DNA of 64,000 bases. It comes from Candidatus Tumulicola scandinaviensis (GTDB lineage: Bacteria > Vulcanimicrobiota > Vulcanimicrobiia > Vulcanimicrobiales > Vulcanimicrobiaceae). The stretch lies in assembly GCA_003140835.1 (NCBI GenBank), contig PLLA01000121.1, positions 120,984 to 184,983 on the forward strand, read 5' to 3'. The position numbers and the translations under genes are program-made. The notes beneath the pieces are model-generated. The model worked only from the letters and a program-made list of their open reading frames with translations, had not been told where the DNA came from and did no database searches. Below, piece after piece: positions 35,119 through 43,335 of the stretch; within the stretch, counting starts at the first letter, position 1; every line of letters starts with the position of its first letter.

Positions 35119-38060
35119 TCGGTCGGGAGTTCGGTCGACGGCTCGTGCTGCTGGGCGTGGCGATCGGTTTGGCGGGCGTTTCACCGGCGCTCTACCAGGA
35201 TATGCACTGGCGCTTCGTCGGTCCGCTTCGCGGCGGTCGAACGACCTCGATCGCCGGCGTGCCTGGGCATCCCAATCTCTTCTATATCGGCGTCGCAAAC
35301 GGCGGGATTTGGAAAACCGACGACGCCGGCCGCACGTGGACGCCGCTTTTCGATTCCCAGCCGACCGGTTCGATCGGGGCCCTTGCGGTCGCGCCGAGCA
35401 ACACCAACGTCATTTACGCCGGCAGCGGCGAGGGATTGCAGCGACCGGATCTCGCGGTCGGCGACGGTATCTATAAATCGACCGACGGCGGTGCGAACTG
35501 GACGCACCTCGGTTTGCGCGACGGTCGTCAAATCGCCGCGATCGCCGTCGACCCAAAGAACGCCGAGCGTCTTTTCGTAGCGGTGCTCGGACACCCGTAC
35601 GGCCCCAACGACGAGCGCGGCATCTATCGCTCGACCGACGGCGGCGCGACCTTCGCGCGCGTGCTCTTCAAAAACGAAAACACCGGCGCGTTCGATGTGG
35701 CGATCGACCCGCACGAGGCAAACACGGTCTACGCGACGTTGTGGGCGGCACGCCAGGCACCCTGGGAGATCGGCAGTTCGTTCGAGCTACCCGGCAGCGG
35801 GATTTTCAAATCGACCGACGGCGGGACAACCTGGACGCAACTCGCCAACGGCTTTCCGGCGCAAATCGGCCGCTCGGAGATCGCCCCTTCGCCCAGTAAC
35901 CCGGACGTCGTCTACGCGTACGCCGACACCGAGCAGGACGGCGGTGCCGTCTACCGCAGCGCGGATGCCGGCGCGCATTTCGTAAAAACCAACGGCGATC
36001 CAAACATCGCGCAGCGCGGCGACGACCTCGTCTCGATTGCGGTCGATCCGCACGACTCCGGCGTCGTCTACCTCACCAACACGTCGACGTACCGGTCGAC
36101 CGACGGCGGCAAAACGTTTACGGCTATCAAAGGCGCGCCCGGAGGGGACGACTATCACGGCATCTGGATCGATCCCAACGATTCCAGCATCGTCGGCTTG
36201 GTGAGCGATCAAGGTGCGGCGATTTCGGTGAACGGGGGCCGCACGTGGAGCTCCTGGTACAACCAGCCGACGGCGCAGATGTACCACGTTTCCGCGGACG
36301 ACCGCTTTCCGTATTGGGTATGCGGTGGGCAACAGGAAAGCGGTTCCGCATGCGTGAGCAGCCGCGGCGATTGGGGCGCGGTAACGCAGCGCGACTGGCG
36401 CACCGCCGGCGCGCAAGAGTACGGCTACGTGATTCCCGATCCGCTGCAAGCGGGTATCTTTTTCGGCGGGAAAGTCGAGCGCTTCGCCGAGCGAACCGGT
36501 CAATCGCAGGAAGTCTCGCCTTTCGCGCTACCGTCGAAAACGAATCGAGTCGTGCGTACCGAACCGCTGGCGTTCGATCGGTTCGACAAGCGCCGGCTGT
36601 ACTTCGGTTCCAACCTCGTTTTTCAAACCGACGACGACGGCGTGCAGTGGCACGCCATTAGCCCGGACTTGACGCGCACGCATCCGGCGGTACCGACGGT
36701 GCTCGGCGCATTCGAACGCGACGATCCACAACGCGGCTCGCATCGCGGCGTGGTGTACGCACTCGCACCCTCGTATCGCCACCGCGGGACCATCTGGGCC
36801 GGCACCGACGATGGGCTGGTGTGGATCACGCGCGACGGCGGGACTCGCTGGAAAAACATCACGCCTGCCGGACTCGGACCGTGGAGCAAGATCGCGCAAA
36901 TCGATGCGTCGCGCACCGACGATAATACCGCCTTCGTCGCGGTCAATCGGTTTCGCCTCGACGATCTGCGTCCGTACGTCTACGTAACGCGCGATGGCGG
37001 CACGCACTGGCAACTTGCGATCGACGGTCTCCCCGATCAACCGGTGAACGCCGTGCGGCAAGATCCGCAGCAGCCTCAGTTACTCTACGCCGCAACCGAA
37101 AACGGCGTCTATGCGTCGTTCGACGCCGCCGCGCACTGGCAGAGCCTGCAGCTCGGACTCCCGCGCACGTCGGTGCGCGACGTCATCGTTCACGGAAACG
37201 ACGCGATCGTTGCAACGCACGGCCGCGGTTTCTGGATCTTGGACGACGTTACGCCGCTGCGCGCGCTGGCGGCTGAGAACGGTAACGTGTTGAACGGGAC
37301 CGATCGCGGCGCGTACCTCTTTTCGCCCGAGCTCGCGTACCGCGTGCGGCGCAGCACGAACACCGACACGCCACTGCCACCCGAGGAGCCCACCGGCCAA
37401 AATCCGCCCGACGGCGCCATTGTGGACTACGCGCTGGCGGCGAACGCAAGCCGCGTAACGCTGACGATTTACGACGATCGGGGGCGAATCGTGCGCCGCT
37501 ACGCCAGCGACGATCCGATGCCGCCGCCAATTCCGGACCTCGACAAGCCGGCGTATTGGGAGCGTCCGTTCCGCCGTCCGGCGACCGGCGCCGGAATGCA
37601 TCGCTTCGTTTGGGATTTGCGCGAGCCGGCACCCCGTTCGCTCAGCCAAGACCTGCCGATCTCGGCGGTTCCCCACGATACCCCGCCCGTGCCCGAGGGC
37701 GCACTCGTCGTTCCGGGAAGCTTCGTCGTCGCGTTAAACGTCGATAGGACCACCGTACGACGCCCACTGATCGTCAGTATGGATCCCCGCGTGCGGATGA
37801 CGCCGGCCGAGCTACGCCGCCAATACGAGCTCGCGCACGCATTGACGTCGCTCATGGACCGGAGTTTCCGCGACGCGTCGGCCGCTAGGACGTCGAATCA
37901 TGCCAAGGCCGCCGACGCGTTCGACTCGATCAACGACAGCGCCGCCGGTCTTCTCGACACCGTCGATGGCGTCGACGCGCCTCCGACGAACCAAGCCGCG
38001 GCGGCGGTCGCCACCCTGGGTAACCGGCTCGAACGAGCCGAAAGAACGCCTCCGCACTAA
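35115..38060 (+). CDS. Large secreted BNR/VPS10-like beta-propeller protein
   Basis: The 981-residue product starts LIGREFGRRLVLLGVAIGLAGVSPAL, a signal peptide. Its body holds repeated Asp-box motifs (KTDDAGRTW, KSTDGGANW, RSTDGGATF, KSTDGGTTW, RSTDGGKTF, TRDGGTRW, TRDGGTHW), the mark of sialidase- or sortilin-type multi-bladed propellers. A C-terminal part has a FlgD-like segment (TLTIYDDRGRIVRRYASDD) and ends with helices. Homologues are annotated as glycosyl hydrolases, but I see no catalytic residues to support that. TTG start overlaps the esterase stop. It is probably extracellular or periplasmic. Confidence 0.87.
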   Translation: MIGREFGRRLVLLGVAIGLAGVSPALYQDMHWRFVGPLRGGRTTSIAGVPGHPNLFYIGVANGGIWKTDDAGRTWTPLFDSQPTGSIGALAVAPSNTNVIYAGSGEGLQRPDLAVGDGIYKSTDGGANWTHLGLRDGRQIAAIAVDPKNAERLFVAVLGHPYGPNDERGIYRSTDGGATFARVLFKNENTGAFDVAIDPHEANTVYATLWAARQAPWEIGSSFELPGSGIFKSTDGGTTWTQLANGFPAQIGRSEIAPSPSNPDVVYAYADTEQDGGAVYRSADAGAHFVKTNGDPNIAQRGDDLVSIAVDPHDSGVVYLTNTSTYRSTDGGKTFTAIKGAPGGDDYHGIWIDPNDSSIVGLVSDQGAAISVNGGRTWSSWYNQPTAQMYHVSADDRFPYWVCGGQQESGSACVSSRGDWGAVTQRDWRTAGAQEYGYVIPDPLQAGIFFGGKVERFAERTGQSQEVSPFALPSKTNRVVRTEPLAFDRFDKRRLYFGSNLVFQTDDDGVQWHAISPDLTRTHPAVPTVLGAFERDDPQRGSHRGVVYALAPSYRHRGTIWAGTDDGLVWITRDGGTRWKNITPAGLGPWSKIAQIDASRTDDNTAFVAVNRFRLDDLRPYVYVTRDGGTHWQLAIDGLPDQPVNAVRQDPQQPQLLYAATENGVYASFDAAAHWQSLQLGLPRTSVRDVIVHGNDAIVATHGRGFWILDDVTPLRALAAENGNVLNGTDRGAYLFSPELAYRVRRSTNTDTPLPPEEPTGQNPPDGAIVDYALAANASRVTLTIYDDRGRIVRRYASDDPMPPPIPDLDKPAYWERPFRRPATGAGMHRFVWDLREPAPRSLSQDLPISAVPHDTPPVPEGALVVPGSFVVALNVDRTTVRRPLIVSMDPRVRMTPAELRRQYELAHALTSLMDRSFRDASAARTSNHAKAADAFDSINDSAAGLLDTVDGVDAPPTNQAAAAVATLGNRLERAERTPPH

Positions 38061-38130
38061 ATCCGGGAAGGATCTCTTCATTAACTATGCGTCTTCGTAC
38101 GTATTGCTCGAGAAAGGAACTACAAACCAT

Positions 38131-38544
38131 ATGAACGCCACCCGATTCTCAATCGCCGCTTTTGCCCTCGCAGCTCTGGCCTTCACCGCCGCGCCCGCCA
38201 TGGCGGCCAGCGGACCGCTGACCGTCACGATGGGAGCCCAGAACGGCTCGGGCGAGGACGGCTCCGCAACGCTGACGCAGACGCCCGACGGCGTGCAAGT
38301 CGTGGTTACCGTCAAGAACGCTCCCGCGGCAGCGCAGCCGGCGCACATTCACCCCGGCACCTGCGCCAACCTCACGCCGGCCCCGAAGTATCCGCTGACG
38401 AGTCTCGCTAACGGCACGTCGACGACGCTCGTCAAAGGCGTCACCATCGACCAGCTGCTGGCGTCCCCGTTCGCGATCAACGTTCACAAGAGCACGTCGG
38501 ACTTGGGCACGTACGTCTCGTGCGGCAACATCACCGGCTCGTAA
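38131..38544 (+). CDS. Small secreted protein, possibly CHRD-like
   Basis: The 137-residue product has a clear signal peptide (MNATRFSIAAFALAALAFTAAPAMAASG) and a beta-rich mature part with QTPDGVQVVVTVKNAP, AQPAHIHPGTCANL and FAINVHKSTSDLGTYVSCGNI. The HIHPGTC and INVHKS segments recall the CHRD and Cu/Zn SOD-like folds, where His pairs bind metal; assignment is weak. Two Cys probably form a disulfide. AAAGGA lies upstream of the ATG. It is 12 bp before the peroxidase-type gene. Confidence 0.72.
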   Translation: MNATRFSIAAFALAALAFTAAPAMAASGPLTVTMGAQNGSGEDGSATLTQTPDGVQVVVTVKNAPAAAQPAHIHPGTCANLTPAPKYPLTSLANGTSTTLVKGVTIDQLLASPFAINVHKSTSDLGTYVSCGNITGS

Positions 38545-38556
38545 GCGCGTAGCCCG

Positions 38557-39132
38557 GTGACCCGATCGTCAGCTTCGCGCTTCGGCGAGCCCGCCGAAGC
38601 CGAGCTGCCGCCCGACATTCGCGACATCTACGAGGCCAATCGCGCGAAGGTCGGATTCGTTCCGAACGTCTTTCGCGCGTACGCGCGACGGCCGGAACAT
38701 TTTCGCGCATTCATGGCCTATCACGACGTGCTGATGAAAAGCCCCGGCGGGCTGAGCCGCGCCGAACGCGAAGCGATCGTGGTAGCGGTGTCGGCCGAAA
38801 ACCGCTGTCAGTATTGCATGACGGCCCACGGTGCGGCGTTGCGCATTCTCGGTAAAGACCCGATCCTCGCCGAACAGATTGCCAATAACTGGCGAACCGC
38901 CGATCTGTCTCCACGCTGGCGCGCTATGCTCGAATTTGCATCGCGCGTCAACGAACCCGGCTTCGCCGCCACCGACGCCGAGATCGGAACGATGCACGAC
39001 GCAGGATTCACCGACGACGAGGTTTGGGACGTCGCCGCAATCGCTGCGTTTTTCGGATTTTCAAATCGCATGGCGGGCTTGATGGATATGCGCCCAAACG
39101 CCGAATTCTACGCCATGGGCCGCCAGATTTAG
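38557..39132 (+). CDS. AhpD/carboxymuconolactone-decarboxylase-like peroxidase-related protein
   Basis: The 191-residue protein fits the peroxidase-related AhpD family: GFVPNVFRAYARRPEHFRAFMAYHDVLM, the redox pair with helix SAENRCQYCMTAHGAALR (CxxC plus His) and DEVWDVAAIAAFFGFSNRMA. It probably reduces hydroperoxides or shuttles disulfides in the cytoplasm. GTG start at 38557. Its stop codon is inside the left arm of the inverted repeat at 39125-39207. The gene before it encodes a small secreted metal-site-like protein. Confidence 0.9.
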   Translation: MTRSSASRFGEPAEAELPPDIRDIYEANRAKVGFVPNVFRAYARRPEHFRAFMAYHDVLMKSPGGLSRAEREAIVVAVSAENRCQYCMTAHGAALRILGKDPILAEQIANNWRTADLSPRWRAMLEFASRVNEPGFAATDAEIGTMHDAGFTDDEVWDVAAIAAFFGFSNRMAGLMDMRPNAEFYAMGRQI

Positions 39133-39207
39133 CTCATCTCTTCGTCGGCTCGGGCCTTATTTGCAGAGCAGACTTCAGCCCTCGCCTTCTCGATCTGAGC
39201 TAAATCT
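39125..39207. repeat. 12-bp perfect inverted repeat spanning the convergent gene ends
   Basis: AGATTTAGCTCA (39125-39136) and TGAGCTAAATCT (39196-39207) are exact reverse complements, separated by 59 bases. The left arm contains the TAG stop of the peroxidase gene; the right arm lies 18 bp before the stop of the dehydratase gene. No T-run follows, so a simple terminator is not evident. The DNA between holds no ORF. Confidence 0.6.
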
Positions 39208-39224
39208 CGTCACCTTGTCAACTC

Positions 39225-40190
39225 CTAAGAACGACCCTCGAGCAGTTGCGCGTAGCGCGCGATGTCGATGTTGCCGCCGCTGACGATGGCTCCAATCCGT
39301 CGTCCGGCAAGGTCGGGAATTCGCCGCTGCAATAACGCCGCTATGGGCGCGGCTCCGCTCGGTTCGACGACCGTTTTCAATCGCTCGAAGGCAAAGCGCA
39401 TCGCACCGCACAGTTCGTCGTCGCTGACGCGGACGATGCTCCGAACATGTTCGCGGGCGATCGCGAACGGAAGAATTCCGGGCGAGGTCGTCTGCAATCC
39501 GTCCGCAATGGTTTGCGGGACGCCGATGCTCACCCGCTCGCCGCGCGCTAGTGATTGCGCGAAGTCATCGCCCGTTTCGGGTTCGACGCCGTAGATCGCG
39601 ATGACTTCGTCGATACCGTGGGCGGCCAGCGCGGTGCCGGCCATTAATCCGCCGCCGCCTACCGGCACCACCACCGCGTCGAGACTACCGGCATCTTCCA
39701 GCAACTCGAGGGCAGCGGTTCCGGCACCCGCGACGATGCGCGGATCGTCGAATGGCGGAACGATCGTCGCTCCCCGCTCCGCGGCGATGCCTCGCGCGAT
39801 CTCTTCCCGGTGCGAGCGCGCGCGTTCGTAGAGTACGACTTCGGCCCCGTATTCGCGCGTGGCCGCGAGCTTGACGTGCGGTGCGTCGGAAGGCATGACG
39901 ATGGTCGCGGAAATCCCGAGAATCCGGGCCGCCAAAGCCACGCCTTGCGCGTGATTTCCGCTCGAGAAGGCGACCACTCCCGCGTTGCGCTCGGCGGGTG
40001 AGAGCGACGCGAGTAAATTATAGGCGCCCCGAAACTTGAAGGCGCCCATTCGTTGCAAATTCTCGCACTTGATGAAGATCTCGGCGCCGCAGGCGGCATC
40101 GAGCGTCCTCGATCGTATCACCGGCGTACGGTGTGCGATACCGGCCAAACGTTGCGCCGCAGCGCGGACGTCGGCGTAAGCGACGGTCAC
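39225..40190 (-). CDS. PLP-dependent threonine/serine dehydratase
   Basis: The 321-residue protein has the fold-type II PLP motif KCENLQRMGAFKFRGAYNLL with the Schiff-base Lys, FSSGNHAQGVALAARILG, the phosphate-binding PVGGGGLMAGTALA and C-terminal IGAIVSGGNIDI. There is no regulatory ACT domain, so it is a catabolic-type threonine dehydratase or serine racemase. It would make 2-oxobutanoate or pyruvate. GTG 40190 is chosen; the frame upstream to 40310 crosses the lipoprotein gene. The lipoprotein, prfC and a membrane protein lie upstream on the same strand. Confidence 0.9.
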   Translation of the reverse strand: MTVAYADVRAAAQRLAGIAHRTPVIRSRTLDAACGAEIFIKCENLQRMGAFKFRGAYNLLASLSPAERNAGVVAFSSGNHAQGVALAARILGISATIVMPSDAPHVKLAATREYGAEVVLYERARSHREEIARGIAAERGATIVPPFDDPRIVAGAGTAALELLEDAGSLDAVVVPVGGGGLMAGTALAAHGIDEVIAIYGVEPETGDDFAQSLARGERVSIGVPQTIADGLQTTSPGILPFAIAREHVRSIVRVSDDELCGAMRFAFERLKTVVEPSGAAPIAALLQRRIPDLAGRRIGAIVSGGNIDIARYAQLLEGRS

Positions 40191-40212
40191 CGATTCGCCG
40201 CCGGGGACGCTC

Positions 40213-40587
40213 CTACGAGCCGGCAGCGGATGGGGCCATCCTGAAGTTCCAATTGACGACTTTGCCGTTTTCGTCGAGGCGCATCCGCTCGAGATAGACG
40301 CGTTTCTCAAACTTTGCTTCGAAGCAGTGCCAACCGGGCTCGCAGTTGGTCGCGACCTCCTTGATGGAAATTAGCTTGCCCTGGGCGTTGAGTTCGTCCG
40401 ACCATTCCGCAACCTTCACGCGCGGAATCGTGACGCCTTTCGCAATGTCGTCGGCCACCGGCCGCAGGTCGTTGTTCATCACGGCGTGCGTGATCTTGTC
40501 GGCTTCGCGCTCGTCTTTGTTCTGAAACGAGCAGGCGGCTAGGACGGCGGCAGCGGCTAAAACACTGAACGCTCGAATACATTTCAC
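40213..40587 (-). CDS. Small lipoprotein of unknown function
   Basis: The 124-residue product starts VKCIRAFSVLAAAAVLAACSFQ with a lipobox (LAAC). The mature part has KDEREADKITHAVMNNDLRPVADDIAKG, ISIKEVATNCEPGWHCFEAKFEK and a final strand VVNWNFRM, a cystatin- or NTF2-like small alpha+beta pattern that I cannot assign. Two mature Cys may pair. The GTG start overlaps the TGA of prfC (GTGA), so it is translated with the release factor gene. Confidence 0.72.
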   Translation of the reverse strand: MKCIRAFSVLAAAAVLAACSFQNKDEREADKITHAVMNNDLRPVADDIAKGVTIPRVKVAEWSDELNAQGKLISIKEVATNCEPGWHCFEAKFEKRVYLERMRLDENGKVVNWNFRMAPSAAGS

Positions 40588-42179
40588 GGTGCGACGGTCT
40601 CCTTCGTCGTGTCGGCTGAAAATCGGACGAACGCCAGGTCCGGATTCCACTCTCGGGCCAGCCGCAGGCTCCATTCGCTCTCGAACAGGGCTGCCGGGCG
40701 ACCGTCCCAATCTTCGACCAGCTTGGCGTTTGAGGGCATCTGTGCGGCCGAGATGCGTGCGGCGTCGCCGTCGACGTGGCGCGCGATGGTGAACGGTAAG
40801 TTCGAGAAGACAGTCTTCACGCCGTACTCCGCTTCGAGGCGGTACTTGGCCACTTCGAATTGCAGTTCGCCGACGACGGCCACGATCGGCTCGGTGCGCG
40901 TCGACCCGAGGGAATAGAACACTTGCACCGCTCCCTCTTCGCGCAGCTGCGCGATGCCTTTGCCGAACGATTTGTAACTCGAAGTATCGATACTCCGAAC
41001 GCTCGCAAAATGTTCCGGGGCAAAGGCGGGGATCGGCGCAAACTCCACCGGCGCTCCGTCGAAGAGCGAATCCCCGATGGCGAATACGCCTGGATTGGCG
41101 AGTCCGACCACGTCGCCGGCATAGGCCGCATCCAGGGATTCGCGCTCGTCCGCGAAGAGCCGCATGGCACGCGACAGGCGGACTTCTTTTCCGCTGCGGC
41201 CGTTGCGTACCGTCATGTCGCGCTCGAACTTCCCCGAGCACACGCGCACGAATGCGACCCGATCGCGGTGACGGGGATCCATATTCGCCTGAATCTTGAA
41301 AACGAACCCGGTGAACTCCGCGTCGTCCGGCGGTATGCCTGCCCTCGACGTCGGCAAAGGCGCCAGTTCGACGAAGTTGTCGAGAAACAGTTGCACGCCG
41401 AAGTTCGTCACCGCGCTGCCGAAGAAGACCGGCGTCGTCGCGCCGCTCAACATGGCGTCGCGATCGAACGTTTCGCCCGCGCCGTCGAGCAAATCGATGC
41501 CGTCGCGAAACCGCGTGAAATCGTAGTCGTCTACGAGCTCGCGAAGGCGCGCGTCGCGAGCGTCGGCCATGGTGACGGACGCGCGTTTCGCACCGTGCGC
41601 GGAGCGTTCGAATAAGTGCAGGGCGTGCGTGCGACGGTCGTACACGCCCCGGAATCCTTCGCCGCTTCCGAGCGGCCAGTTCATGGGGTAGGCGCCGATG
41701 CCGAGCACCGATTCGAGCTCGTCGAGCAGTTCCAGCGGGTCGCGGCTCGGGCGATCGAGTTTGTTCATGAAGGTAAAGAGTGGAATACCGCGCTCGCGAC
41801 AGATGGCGAAGAGTTTTTTGGTCTGCGGTTCGACGCCTTTGGCGGCATCGATGAGCATGACCGCGCTGTCGGCGGCGAGCAGCGTTCGATACGTATCTTC
41901 GCCGAAGTCTTGGTGGCCGGGCGTATCCAGCAGATTAATGGTGTGGCCGCCGTACGGGAACTGCAGGACCGTCGACGTGATCGAAATCCCGCGCTCTCGT
42001 TCGAGCGCCATCCAATCGCTGGTCGCTTGACGCTGGCGTTTTCGCGCCGAAACTTGACCGGCGACGTGAATCGCTCCGCCGTAGAGCAAGAGCTTCTCGG
42101 TGAGCGTCGTCTTGCCAGCATCCGGATGCGAGATGATCGCAAACGTGCGGCGCTTTTGGACTTCTTCTTCGATAGTCAT
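40584..42179 (-). CDS. prfC: Peptide chain release factor 3
   Basis: The 531-residue GTPase has SHPDAGKTTLTEKLLLYGGAI (G1), the RGISI switch, LLDTPGHQDFGEDTYRTL (G3) and FMNKLDRPSRDP (G4); domain II and the C-terminal RF3 domain (TEPIVAVVGELQFEVAKYRLEAEYG) are complete. RF3 recycles RF1 and RF2 from ribosomes after termination. The ATG at 42179 overlaps the stop of the membrane protein gene (ATGA), and its stop overlaps the small lipoprotein start. Nothing unusual in the motifs. Confidence 0.96.
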   Translation of the reverse strand: MTIEEEVQKRRTFAIISHPDAGKTTLTEKLLLYGGAIHVAGQVSARKRQRQATSDWMALERERGISITSTVLQFPYGGHTINLLDTPGHQDFGEDTYRTLLAADSAVMLIDAAKGVEPQTKKLFAICRERGIPLFTFMNKLDRPSRDPLELLDELESVLGIGAYPMNWPLGSGEGFRGVYDRRTHALHLFERSAHGAKRASVTMADARDARLRELVDDYDFTRFRDGIDLLDGAGETFDRDAMLSGATTPVFFGSAVTNFGVQLFLDNFVELAPLPTSRAGIPPDDAEFTGFVFKIQANMDPRHRDRVAFVRVCSGKFERDMTVRNGRSGKEVRLSRAMRLFADERESLDAAYAGDVVGLANPGVFAIGDSLFDGAPVEFAPIPAFAPEHFASVRSIDTSSYKSFGKGIAQLREEGAVQVFYSLGSTRTEPIVAVVGELQFEVAKYRLEAEYGVKTVFSNLPFTIARHVDGDAARISAAQMPSNAKLVEDWDGRPAALFESEWSLRLAREWNPDLAFVRFSADTTKETVAP

Positions 42180-42664
42180 CGTTTAACGTATGCCGGTTCG
42201 TAGACGCGGAGCTCGTTCCCGTTCGAATCCACGCGCAAGACGGCTAAAACGCCGGCCGCGCGATAGAACCGGACGCGCGGTGGAATCCTGAACCGGTCGG
42301 CTCCACGGCTGACGTACGCTTCGTCGTCGTCGAGCGAAATCGTGCAATCCCCGTAGCGCAGGGATGCCGGAGCCGAAACGGGATCCGCCCCGGGCGGGAG
42401 ATGCCGCTCGACGAAAGCGAGCGGCCCGGTCGACTTCGACATTTGTACTAGGCACTCTGGGAGCGCGGAAAGCGCCCAGGGAGCGTCTCCGCGCAACCCG
42501 CTCTCGGAACCGCTGCCGATCGCGCTCGTTGCCTCCGGCTTCGGAGCGACCGCTCCATACGCCGACGCGATCTTGATACGGATGAGATCGCGGTTCGCCC
42601 AGCCCGTCACTCCCACCGTGACGGCGAGTACGATGACCGTCGCGAGAAGCAAGTAGCGCACCAT
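42176..42664 (-). CDS. Single-pass membrane protein of unknown function upstream of prfC
   Basis: The 162-residue product starts MVRYLLLATVIVLAVTVGVTGWA, one N-terminal helix, and continues with an extracytoplasmic-type domain containing LPECLVQMSKSTGPLAFVERHLPPGAD and DCTISLDDDEAYVSRGADRFRIP. I do not recognise it. A longer frame reaches 42793, but it lacks a ribosome site and would extend across the divergent gene. The stop overlaps the prfC start by 4 bp (ATGA). A role linked to prfC is not evident. Confidence 0.68.
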   Translation of the reverse strand: MVRYLLLATVIVLAVTVGVTGWANRDLIRIKIASAYGAVAPKPEATSAIGSGSESGLRGDAPWALSALPECLVQMSKSTGPLAFVERHLPPGADPVSAPASLRYGDCTISLDDDEAYVSRGADRFRIPPRVRFYRAAGVLAVLRVDSNGNELRVYEPAYVKR

Positions 42665-42776
42665 GCGATGCGTTTCGATACGCCGAGCAACGGGTACTCT
42701 TACGCTCAACCAAGAGGCAAGAAAGCGCGGCAAACCGTTACGAACGCCGTCGTGCAAAAAAGAAAGGGTACTTGTG

Positions 42777-43013
42777 ATGAATGATGACCGCAACGTAATC
42801 GTCCGGGATGGCTCGGCCGGGCCGAGCGTGGCAGCCGTAACGATCGTCGCAATCGTCGTTGCCGCGGTTCTGGTGGTTCTATTTTATTGGCACCCGTGGA
42901 ACACCACGTCGACGACCAACACGACGACCGTAACGCAGCCGGCAAACGGCAGTCAGCAAAAGAGCGACTCGACGTCGACCACCAATACGCAACCGCAACC
43001 GCAGTCGACGTAG
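42777..43013 (+). CDS. Small membrane protein with Thr/Asn/Gln-rich tail
   Basis: The 78-residue product has a polar N-terminus (MNDDRNVIVRDGSAGP), one helix (SVAAVTIVAIVVAAVLVVLFYW) and a low-complexity tail of Thr, Ser, Asn and Gln repeats. It resembles small stress-related membrane proteins by composition only. AAAGG lies about 14 nt upstream of the ATG, a weak ribosome site. It is followed by a strong bidirectional terminator. Family unknown. Confidence 0.62.
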   Translation: MNDDRNVIVRDGSAGPSVAAVTIVAIVVAAVLVVLFYWHPWNTTSTTNTTTVTQPANGSQQKSDSTSTTNTQPQPQST

Positions 43014-43037
43014 CGCGGATCCGCCGGATGACGAAAG

Positions 43038-43067
43038 AAGACGGCTTCGAAAACGAAGCCGTCTTTT
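43038..43067. terminator. Strong bidirectional terminator hairpin
   Basis: AAGACGGCTTCG (43038-43049), loop AAAA and CGAAGCCGTCTT (43054-43065) form a perfect 12-bp stem followed by TT. On the minus strand CTTCTTT follows. It stands between the convergent small membrane protein gene and the helical stress-type gene. Confidence 0.85.
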
Positions 43068-43090
43068 ACGCGGAAAACAACCGCCAAACG

Positions 43091-43312
43091 TTACGTTTTG
43101 TCGCGCAGGTCCTTTTTTGCGGCGTCGTATTCCGCCTGCACGGTTTCCTTGGCTTGATGCGCGACCGATTTGGCCTTTTCGCCAACCGTCATTTCGTCGC
43201 CCAAGAGTTCGCGCTTTGCCTTTTCCCCCTCGGCATTACCGCGATGCGCCGCTTCGTTCACCCCGTCCTTCACGTCATCCAAAACCTTCTTGACCTCATC
43301 GGTTGCTTTCAT
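43091..43312 (-). CDS. Small hydrophilic helical protein, LEA/CsbD-like composition
   Basis: The 73-residue product (MKATDEVKKVLDDVKDGVNE...) is almost entirely charged and Ala residues with a regular amphipathic pattern and no Cys, like late-embryogenesis-abundant or CsbD-type stress proteins. This is a resemblance in composition, not a confirmed family. AGGAAGGG stands upstream of the ATG at 43312; the topoisomerase gene starts 23 bp away on the other strand, so the two divergent genes may share control. Confidence 0.68.
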   Translation of the reverse strand: MKATDEVKKVLDDVKDGVNEAAHRGNAEGEKAKRELLGDEMTVGEKAKSVAHQAKETVQAEYDAAKKDLRDKT

Positions 43313-43335
43313 TCTTACCCTTCCTATCGAGTTAC

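Noticed and set aside
35115-38060. Catalytic glycoside hydrolase or sialidase
   Set aside because: Asp-boxes are structural; no Arg triad, Tyr/Glu pair or other catalytic set could be recognised.
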